A DNA stretch of 5,493 nucleotides from Rhodospirillaceae bacterium (GTDB lineage Bacteria; Pseudomonadota; Alphaproteobacteria; Rhodospirillales; 2-02-FULL-58-16), in the NCBI GenBank assembly GCA_030623425.1, contig JAUXMA010000142.1, positions 1-5,493 of the forward strand. Direction: 5' to 3'. The first letter of the stretch is position 1, and every line of letters starts with the position of its first letter. Shown piece by piece: positions 1 to 4,624 of this stretch. Under the pieces are notes generated by a model. That model did not search any database. It worked only from the letters and a program-made list of their open reading frames with translations, and had not been told where the DNA came from. The position numbers and the translations under genes were made by a program.

Positions 1-16
1 CTGGTTGAGTATCTGT

Positions 17-107
17 AAATTCGGTGACAGCATACTTAATTCCAAGATCGGAGATTCCACGACTTCCATGCATGACGGTTGGAATTAAGTATGCCGTCAC
101 CGAATTT
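17..107 (+). repeat. 91-bp near-palindromic element, copy A
   Basis: The left arm begins aaattcggtgacagcatac (17-43, extendable to 45) and is the reverse complement of the right arm (81-107, extendable back to 79), with one mismatch at position 95. The loop is 33 nt (46-78) and contains the short palindrome catgcatg. Copy A matches the reverse complement of copy C at 90 of 91 positions, including the asymmetric loop, so the two are recent copies in opposite orientation. I associate this arm sequence with REP-like elements found near IS200-like/RAYT transposases, but that is recollection and cannot be checked here. Confidence 0.9.
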
Positions 108-209
108 TCTTGTGCGATGCAAGGGGGAACGTAAGAGATGACTAGTGGCCTGTATCATCTAAATTGTACCCCTACGATCGCTTTTCCCGTCCCCTCGGTA
201 GGAGGGAGG

Positions 210-300
210 AAATTCGGTGACGGCATACTTAATTCCAAGATTGGAGATTCCGCAACTTACATGCATGACGGTTGGAATTAAGTATGCTGTCACCGAATTT
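210..300 (+). repeat. 91-bp near-palindromic element, copy B (diverged)
   Basis: This copy has the same orientation and architecture as copy A: left arm 210-236 and right arm 274-300, extendable by 2 bp inward to leave a 33-nt loop at 239-271. It differs from copy A at six positions: one in each arm and four in the loop. The two arm differences leave a single G-T pair in the stem, so the hairpin is still intact. It lies about 50 bp past the stop codon of the minus-strand SGNH gene and could form a stable 3' structure in its transcript. There is no following T-run, so I do not call it an intrinsic terminator. Confidence 0.88.
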
Positions 301-302
301 CC

Positions 303-318
303 TGCTGTCACCGAATTT
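303..318 (+). repeat. Truncated extra arm of the palindromic element
   Basis: The 16-nt string tgctgtcaccgaattt repeats the outer end of the right arm two bases after copy B finishes. It has no partner left arm next to it; its inverse partner is the left end of copy A (17-32). This partial copy is what allows 1-32 and 303-334 to pair, so it marks either the edge of a larger unit or a rearrangement scar. Confidence 0.75.
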
Positions 319-348
319 CCAGATACTCAACCAGCTACATCAAATATT

Positions 349-1455
349 TCAGAGTTGTTTTTCTAGTTCCGCCAATATCCTTGGGGTCAGTTTGGTTCCG
401 TATATTTCATCTCTTAAATGCGACGCTAGATCGCCTTCCCTAAAGATTTCCTGAGCAGGATTTATAAGATAGCTTCCGATATCCTGATTTAGAAAATCCA
501 ACAGAATTACTTTCTGGCTGTGCTTATTTGATCGTAGAGCCAATTTTATGAGTTTCCCCGTATATAGAACATATCTATTTCGGGGATTTTTTGAGAAATG
601 GCTGCGGTGGGGATGCGCAATTATTTGTAGTGACTTAACTCGATTATCTGAAAAAACTTCATCGATATACCGATTAACGGCTGAAATAAAATCCTCTTCT
701 TCTTCCTTAGAAATACCGTTCAAAAGAGGCCGAGCGATATCAGGCCATTTGCAGCGCGGTTTCTCCCTGATAATAATGTGCTGAATTTTGAGTGCGACAC
801 TTTCAAAAAGCTTTAGCAGTGCAAATTTATCGCTCCGCAATATGGCTTGCTTCCGAAAAAATGGCTCTAATTTGTATGGTTCATTTGACTCAAACGGTTC
901 GGGCCGAACGCTTACCAGACGATTAGACAAGTCAAAGTTGCGGCGAACAGAATATCTGCAAAGCTCATCTCCGATATCGGATTGATCGATTATCGCAACA
1001 ATATGTGTTGGATGAATATTGAACTGCCGTCGCAGTTTCCTTAATTGGGTCGTCATGACCGATGGAGCATATGAAGTGGTGCCGGCATTGATGATGCCGA
1101 CCTGTTTTTCATTTGCAAACTTCGTCAGAGCTTTTTTTGAGGTTTCCTTTTCAAATTGTTCGGCCCAAGAATCACCTTGAATAAGAATGTTATTTTGAGT
1201 CTTTCTGAAGGGGGCCACAATACTAAAGATTGCATTGCGTGGGTTTTCAGTTAATTTCCACCGATCGTTATCCAAATCCCTTAAATGGTGTACGTCCGCG
1301 ATATGGGATTTGTAAAATTCGATAGCTTCGTCGGAAATGTTGATTTTATCGTTGAACTGCTCTGTTGAGACTATTTTTGAGGCTAAAATCTCGATCCCTA
1401 TCAAACAAATGAGTAAAATGGTTGTTAATAAAGTAATTTTGGCAACTTGTTTCAT
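349..1455 (-). CDS. Membrane-anchored SGNH/GDSL-type hydrolase-like protein
   Basis: I place the start at the ATG at 1455 (368 aa), because this puts a hydrophobic segment (residues 6-25, ITLLTTILLICLIGIEILAS) at the N-terminus as a signal anchor. The open frame runs upstream to 1530, but those 25 codons are partly repeat sequence. No clear Shine-Dalgarno is visible. The body shows SGNH-like landmarks: block I GDSW at 94-97 (Ser96), an N-A-G at 123-125 that may be block II, IIDQSDIGD at 155-163 in place of the usual GxND block III, and a C-terminal GDLASH at 341-346 that could supply Asp342 and His346. The Asp-His spacing is one residue longer than the usual DxxH, so activity is uncertain. 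Relatives act as esterases or O-acetyl-group enzymes on polysaccharides outside the cytoplasm; the substrate here is unknown. The gene is clearly AT-rich compared with the genes to its right and is bracketed by palindromic repeats, which suggests horizontal acquisition. Confidence 0.7.
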   Translation of the reverse strand: MKQVAKITLLTTILLICLIGIEILASKIVSTEQFNDKINISDEAIEFYKSHIADVHHLRDLDNDRWKLTENPRNAIFSIVAPFRKTQNNILIQGDSWAEQFEKETSKKALTKFANEKQVGIINAGTTSYAPSVMTTQLRKLRRQFNIHPTHIVAIIDQSDIGDELCRYSVRRNFDLSNRLVSVRPEPFESNEPYKLEPFFRKQAILRSDKFALLKLFESVALKIQHIIIREKPRCKWPDIARPLLNGISKEEEEDFISAVNRYIDEVFSDNRVKSLQIIAHPHRSHFSKNPRNRYVLYTGKLIKLALRSNKHSQKVILLDFLNQDIGSYLINPAQEIFREGDLASHLRDEIYGTKLTPRILAELEKQL

Positions 1456-1501
1456 GTGTTTGCAATTATGACCAATATGATTGATCAGGTTCCGAGGCGG
1501 G

Positions 1502-1592
1502 AAATTCGGTGACAGCATACTTAATTCCAACCGTCATGCATGGAAGTCGTGGAATCTCCGATCTTGGAATTAAGTATGCTGTCACCGAATTT
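1502..1592 (-). repeat. 91-bp near-palindromic element, copy C (inverted relative to A and B)
   Basis: The left arm (1502-1528) and right arm (1566-1592) are perfect reverse complements. They extend inward to 1530 and 1564 and outward by one further G/C pair, giving about 30-bp arms around a 33-nt loop (1531-1563). The loop is the exact reverse complement of the copy A loop, so the copy lies on the opposite strand. It sits about 47 bp upstream of the SGNH start codon and about 66 bp past the stop of the lytic transglycosylase gene, at the boundary between AT-rich and GC-rich sequence. Confidence 0.92.
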
Positions 1593-1658
1593 CGTCATTG
1601 TAATATGGCGGGGCCGTCGGCGCACGATCCTTGTGGCGATGAGCCGCCGGCAGGGGGT

Positions 1659-2570
1659 TCACCCGGTGCCGAGCCACCGGGACGCGTTGCCCGAATAGTC
1701 ACGCACCGGAAGGTCGCGGACGGGCGCCCAGGACCAATCGTCGGCGCGCAAATGCCTGCTGAACCGGACCCTGGTCTCGGCGATCGACCGCGACAACTTT
1801 CGCGAGGGCTGGACCGCGCCCTCGCCGAGGGGCTCGTACTCGCCCGCCTCCCGGGTCCGCCATTCTTCGTATGGGCCGGTCACCGGCCGACGGCGTTGCT
1901 CGGGCGGCCGCAGCCAATAATCGGCGACCCGCAGGTAATGCCGCCAATCCTTGCTGATATATGGATCGTCGAACATCCAATAGCCGGGCGAATAGGCCGT
2001 GACCCGTCCGGCGAAGGCGTCTCTCCGGTCCACCGCCTCGGCAATGGCGATGGTGGTGGCGTCCCTTGCGTAGCGGCGTTGCCAGTTGAGAATATCGGCG
2101 ACGTACTTCCGCGTATAGGAATGCGGTCCGGGGTCGCCTCCATTCTTGTTCAGCGAGCCGCCGTTGTAATGGGAGAGGGCGAGGTCCCAGCGGCCGCCAT
2201 AGTGTTCGTGCAACCGCTCCAGATAGGCGATGCCGATGCGGATGTTGACTCTCGGGTCCCAAAGTTCGTCGGCGGCGACGCCGAATTCCTCCCTGGCGGT
2301 TTTCGGCATGATCTGCATGACTCCGCGGGCGTCCTTGTCGCTGCGGGCGTCGTCCTGGAAATCGGATTCCACCTTTGCCACCGCCAACGCCAGCGATGGC
2401 GGAACGGTGCGGCTCAGCAGGGCTTGCCGCACCACCATTCTTTTAACTTCGGCCTTGGTCGCCGCTTCGGCGGTGTTGCCGGCCGTCGTCATCGCGGCGG
2501 CGAGAAGCATGGCGCCACTGGCGAGACGGCATAAATTCTTCCATATCGTGATGCAGTCGATCGCGGTCAT
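1659..2570 (-). CDS. Secreted SLT-family lytic transglycosylase
   Basis: This 303-aa protein is predicted to cleave the MurNAc-GlcNAc bond of peptidoglycan in the periplasm. The start at 2570 is chosen because a strong Shine-Dalgarno (gaggaggaa, 2585-2577 on the minus strand) sits 6 nt upstream and the ATG overlaps the previous stop as ATGA. An upstream in-frame start at 2600 would lose both signals. Residues 12-36 form a signal peptide (hydrophobic core around ASGAMLLAAAM, A-E-A cleavage site). The SLT domain spans about 50-165: catalytic Glu68 in KVESDF, GVMQIMP at 83-89, and YNGG at 135-138 with Asn136. About 135 further residues (170-303) form a basic, aromatic-rich tail that I cannot assign; it includes YWMFDDPYISKDWRHY at 197-212. 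The gene is coupled to the small membrane-protein gene upstream. Family assignment is firm; the physiological role is not. Confidence 0.93.
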   Translation of the reverse strand: MTAIDCITIWKNLCRLASGAMLLAAAMTTAGNTAEAATKAEVKRMVVRQALLSRTVPPSLALAVAKVESDFQDDARSDKDARGVMQIMPKTAREEFGVAADELWDPRVNIRIGIAYLERLHEHYGGRWDLALSHYNGGSLNKNGGDPGPHSYTRKYVADILNWQRRYARDATTIAIAEAVDRRDAFAGRVTAYSPGYWMFDDPYISKDWRHYLRVADYWLRPPEQRRRPVTGPYEEWRTREAGEYEPLGEGAVQPSRKLSRSIAETRVRFSRHLRADDWSWAPVRDLPVRDYSGNASRWLGTG

Positions 2571-2983
2571 TTGAGCTTCCTCCTCAAGGTTGTCAGCCAA
2601 CGCTCGTCCAAGGTCGATACGATCAGGTTGTCGACGTTGATGCGGGCCCGCGCCGCGATCGCCTGGCCCATCGGCAGGGCGGGATCGAGCACCAGCAGCA
2701 CGCGCCCTCGCGGTTTGATCGTGGCGGGGTCGAGCGGTTTCAGGTCGCGGCCGTAGAAACGGCCGCCGTGAAAGACGACAATGACGTCGTCGGATGTTGA
2801 TTGGATGGCCGCCGCCGGCGCGCTGTCCGCCGCCGCGGGAGCCAGCATGGCGCCGGCCGCGGGAGTCTTTCCGCTCTGCTTCACGCCCATGGAAATCATG
2901 GTCAGCACCATGATGCTGAAAAAGGTCATGGCGAGCGCCAAGGCGACCTCGGTCATGGCGTTGCCGTAACTCGTGCCTTCCAC
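2567..2983 (-). CDS. Small single-pass membrane protein, ExbD/TolR/MotB B-subunit-like
   Basis: This 138-aa protein has a GTG start at 2983, selected because aggaagga (2996-2989 on the minus strand) lies 5 nt upstream. The longer open frame to 3145 runs through a GC-rich hairpin and a low-complexity Gly/Arg stretch and has no such site. Residues about 11-33 (TEVALALAMTFFSIMVLTMI and on) form one transmembrane helix with an acidic Glu12 at its N-terminal side. An Ala/Pro-rich linker (about 40-62) follows, then a compact C-terminal domain (about 66-138) containing VIVVFHGGRFY and VLLVLDPALP. This N-in, C-out layout resembles B subunits of proton-driven ExbBD/TolQR/MotAB systems, but the helix carries Glu rather than Asp and no A subunit is adjacent. 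I therefore treat the family as tentative. Its TGA stop overlaps the next gene's ATG, indicating co-translation with the lytic transglycosylase. Confidence 0.75.
   Translation of the reverse strand: MEGTSYGNAMTEVALALAMTFFSIMVLTMISMGVKQSGKTPAAGAMLAPAAADSAPAAAIQSTSDDVIVVFHGGRFYGRDLKPLDPATIKPRGRVLLVLDPALPMGQAIAARARINVDNLIVSTLDERWLTTLRRKLK
2577..2585 (-). promoter_or_regulatory. Shine-Dalgarno that fixes the lytic transglycosylase start
   Basis: The minus strand reads gaggaggaa, then gctcaa, then ATG at 2570. The near-perfect match to the anti-Shine-Dalgarno and the 6-nt spacing support the 2570 start, and the ATGA overlap supports translational coupling. Confidence 0.8.
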
Positions 2984-2988
2984 GTTGG

Positions 2989-2996
2989 TCCTTCCT
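2989..2996 (-). promoter_or_regulatory. Shine-Dalgarno that fixes the GTG start of the membrane-protein gene
   Basis: The minus strand reads aggaagga, then ccaac, then GTG at 2983. The next in-frame ATG, nine codons later, has no comparable site at the right spacing, so GTG is the better start. Confidence 0.75.
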
Positions 2997-3010
2997 ATCT
3001 TTCCGCCGGG

Positions 3011-3047
3011 GCCGCCCCCGACGCCGCCCCCGACGCCGCGTCGGGGG
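3011..3047 (-). promoter_or_regulatory. GC-rich 5'-leader hairpin with a duplicated pairing arm
   Basis: The 12-bp unit gccgcccccgac is tandemly duplicated (3011-3022, 3023-3034). Each copy, with the following g, offers cccccgacg (3015-3023 or 3027-3035) that can pair with the single cgtcggggg at 3039-3047. The nearer arm gives a 9-bp stem with a 3-nt loop. In a transcript of the minus-strand operon this would form about 20-50 nt upstream of the Shine-Dalgarno, provided transcription begins above 3047. A regulatory role is inference; it may only be a slippage-prone GC repeat. Confidence 0.4.
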
Positions 3048-3189
3048 TTCCTGGATTCACTTATGGAAGGCCGAAGGGTGGATTCGGATGGAAGACGCCG
3101 CATTGCGGTACCGGCGCGGCGAGAAACGCCTCTAGTGGCCGGCACGATCCTATTAGAGCATCCCCGAAGCCGCTATAACATCCGACACG

Positions 3190-4608
3190 ATGATGGGTTT
3201 TGCGTACAGGTTGCGGCGCGGCATTAAACTTGGCGCCGCCGTCTTGGCGGCGCTCGCAATTTTCGGCGCCGGTGAATCCGAAGCTGCCTCGCGTGGCCTC
3301 ACCGTGACTCTTCGCGCCGGCGAGAGGGCGGACTCGCCCATGGCCGGACGGGTGAAGCTTTATGATACCAGCCATGCCCTTGTCATCGGGATCGACCGTT
3401 ATACCGCCGGCTGGCCAAATCTGAAGATGGCCGTGGCGGACGCCCGCGCCGTCGCCGACGAACTCGAAAAGCGCGGCTTCGAGGTGACACTGAAGCTCAA
3501 TGTAACGGCCCGCGAGTTGAGCGAGGCCTTGAAGGAATTCTTCGTCATTAAAGGGGCCGAAATGAACGCGCGGCTGTTATTGTGGTACGCCGGTCACGGC
3601 TATACAATTAATGGCGAAGGTTTTTTGGTGCCGGCCGATGCTCCGCCGGCGACCGATTCCACATTTAAGGTGAAGGCCCTTCACCTGCGGGACTTCGAGG
3701 GACTCGTTCGTCTTGCCGATGCCAAGCACGTCATGTCGATATTCGATTCCTGCTTTGCCGGGACTATTTTCAGCGCCCGCGCCGGCGCCGCGCCGGCCGC
3801 CATCACGCGAAAAACCATATTGCCGGTCCGCCAGTTTCAGACCTCGGGCGATGCCGGCCAGTTGGTCCGCGATGACGGCAGTTTCCGCGAGTATTTTCTG
3901 CGCGCCATACGCGGTGACGAAAGGGCCGACGTCAACGGCGATGGCTATGTGACCGGGGATGAGCTGGCCCTGTTCCTGTCGCAAAGCATGACCGCGCTCA
4001 CCGAAGCGGCGCAGACCCCGCTTGCCGGCAAACTGCACGACGTCCGCTTCAACCAGGGCGACTTCGTGTTCGCCCTGCCCGAAGGCGCGCGCCCGCCGGC
4101 CACGCCTGGCGCCGCCGCCGAGGCCGAGCTGGCATTCTGGCAATCGATCCAAGGAAGCGAAGATCCGGAATTGTTCAAAGCCTACCTGAGACAATTTCCG
4201 AACGGCATCTTCGCGCCGCTGGCACGCAAGAAACTGAAACGGCCGGCGGTGCCGAGAACCGACGAGGAGACGCCGTTCACGCCGTGGTTCGCGGCGGCGG
4301 CCGCGACCTACAGGGGCGAGATGACCAATCCCGTGCGGCCGACGCCCGACAAAGTTCTCACCCGTCTGACGTGGAACAATGGCGAGTTGACCGGCGCCTA
4401 CACCGTCTTCGAGACGACCGGCGAAACTCACGGCAGCCTCGACAACTTCAAATCCGGCGGCCGTGGCCGTGGCCTGTTCCGCTGGCGTGACCGGTACGGC
4501 GAAGGCGGACTGAGAGTGACTTTCAGCAAAGACCTGAAAACCTTCCATGCGGAATGGAATGTGGCGGGAAAACCCAGCCAGGGCGGCACTTGGTCGGGGC
4601 GGCGCTAG
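3190..4608 (+). CDS. Exported caspase-family (peptidase C14) protein with EF-hand loop
   Basis: This 472-aa protein starts at tandem ATG codons (3190/3193) with no clear Shine-Dalgarno. Residues 1-32 form a signal peptide (RLRRGIK, then LGAAVLAALAIFGAG, S-E-A cleavage), so the protein should act in the periplasm or outside. The caspase-like domain spans about 60-300: ALVIGIDRY at 63-71, catalytic His136 in WYAGHG and Cys188 in FDSCFAG. The acidic residue two before Cys (Asp186) is typical of the metacaspase-like branch that cuts after Arg/Lys; specificity here is inferred. A complete 12-residue EF-hand loop, DVNGDGYVTGDE, lies at 247-258. A linker around 311-348 carries a pattern (ELAFWQSIQGSEDPELF, YLRQFPNG) that I recall from other alphaproteobacterial caspase-type proteins. 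Residues about 361-472 form a separate Gly/Trp/aromatic-rich, probably beta-rich domain that I do not recognise. The gene converges on a second caspase gene 16 bp downstream. Substrate unknown. Confidence 0.9.
   Translation: MMGFAYRLRRGIKLGAAVLAALAIFGAGESEAASRGLTVTLRAGERADSPMAGRVKLYDTSHALVIGIDRYTAGWPNLKMAVADARAVADELEKRGFEVTLKLNVTARELSEALKEFFVIKGAEMNARLLLWYAGHGYTINGEGFLVPADAPPATDSTFKVKALHLRDFEGLVRLADAKHVMSIFDSCFAGTIFSARAGAAPAAITRKTILPVRQFQTSGDAGQLVRDDGSFREYFLRAIRGDERADVNGDGYVTGDELALFLSQSMTALTEAAQTPLAGKLHDVRFNQGDFVFALPEGARPPATPGAAAEAELAFWQSIQGSEDPELFKAYLRQFPNGIFAPLARKKLKRPAVPRTDEETPFTPWFAAAAATYRGEMTNPVRPTPDKVLTRLTWNNGELTGAYTVFETTGETHGSLDNFKSGGRGRGLFRWRDRYGEGGLRVTFSKDLKTFHAEWNVAGKPSQGGTWSGRR
3937..3963 (+). 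other. Caspase-proximal motif: coding segment around the EF-hand loop of caspase 1
   Basis: This segment encodes residues 250-258 of the exported caspase, the second part of the EF-hand loop whose ligand positions are Asp247, Asn249, Asp251, Tyr253 (backbone), Thr255 and Glu258. All side-chain ligand positions fit the canonical calcium loop. Calcium binding itself is not shown by sequence alone. Similar DxDGDG loops are common at the end of caspase-like domains in bacterial C14 proteins. Confidence 0.6.
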
Positions 4609-4624
4609 AGCTTCGGACGACCGC

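Larger units (their letters stand above)
1..334. repeat. Composite inverted-repeat block enclosing two palindromic elements
   Basis: Positions 1-32 and 303-334 are inverted repeats of each other over 32 bp with one mismatch (position 319). The outer 14 bp is ctggttgagtatct on the left and agatactcaaccag on the right. The inner part of each arm is the end of the 91-bp palindromic element. Between them lie palindrome copy A (17-107), about 100 bp of spacer (108-209) in which I see no gene, copy B (210-300) and a truncated third arm (303-318). Because the left arm starts at base 1, the repeat may extend beyond the window. This accounts for the gene-free first 348 bases. The layout resembles a non-autonomous MITE or nested REP-doublet unit; that reading is inference, while the repeat structure is directly visible. 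Confidence 0.8.
17..1592. mobile_element. Putative non-autonomous cassette: cargo gene bracketed by inverted palindromic elements
   Basis: Copies A and C are inverted, match at 90 of 91 positions, and enclose copy B plus a single AT-rich gene. The change in base composition coincides with copy C on the right. This arrangement is expected of a cassette mobilised in trans, or of a gene captured between REP-like elements. No transposase, integrase or clear target-site duplication is visible, so the boundaries and mobility are inferred. The left limit could lie at base 1 or beyond the window. Confidence 0.4.
2984..3189. promoter_or_regulatory. Divergent intergenic region between the membrane-protein operon and caspase gene 1
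   Basis: These 206 bp separate two divergent start codons and should hold promoters for both directions. On the plus strand, tataac at 3174-3179 resembles a -10 box. It lies so close to the ATG at 3190 that the transcript would have a leader of only a few bases, and I see no convincing -35 or Shine-Dalgarno for that gene. No promoter could be assigned with confidence for the minus strand. Confidence 0.35.

Noticed and set aside
108..209. Spacer between palindromes A and B considered as a small RNA or mini-gene.
   Set aside because: I found no open frame with a ribosome-binding site, no promoter and no stable structure in these roughly 100 bases.
1..334. CRISPR array.
   Set aside because: The repeats are large palindromes in only two full copies with one spacer and no cas genes, so the architecture does not fit.
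272..454. 60-codon plus-strand open frame starting in copy B (MELSMLSPNF).
   Set aside because: It is made of repeat sequence followed by the antisense of the SGNH gene's 3' end, with no ribosome-binding site. It is retained only as evidence that the repeat carries an open frame.
1613..1651. Terminator-like hairpin (gccgtcggc / gccgccggc) just past the lytic transglycosylase stop.
   Set aside because: The stem has a mismatch and a 21-nt loop, and no T-run follows in the minus-strand direction, so it does not meet the standard for an intrinsic terminator.
1699..2534. Long open frames on both strands opposite or overlapping the lytic transglycosylase (for example plus strand 1509-2534, minus strand 1699-2262).
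   Set aside because: They overlap a gene with clear SLT motifs, signal peptide and Shine-Dalgarno, and have low-complexity translations typical of GC-rich antisense frames.
2984..3145. N-terminal extension of the small membrane protein to an upstream start at 3145.
   Set aside because: The extra 54 residues include a Gly/Arg low-complexity run encoded by a hairpin repeat. The GTG at 2983 has a strong, well-spaced Shine-Dalgarno.
3577..4548. 323-codon minus-strand open frame opposite the exported caspase gene.
   Set aside because: The plus-strand frame carries the catalytic His/Cys motifs, signal peptide and EF-hand. The antisense frame has no recognisable domain and reflects GC-rich codon bias.
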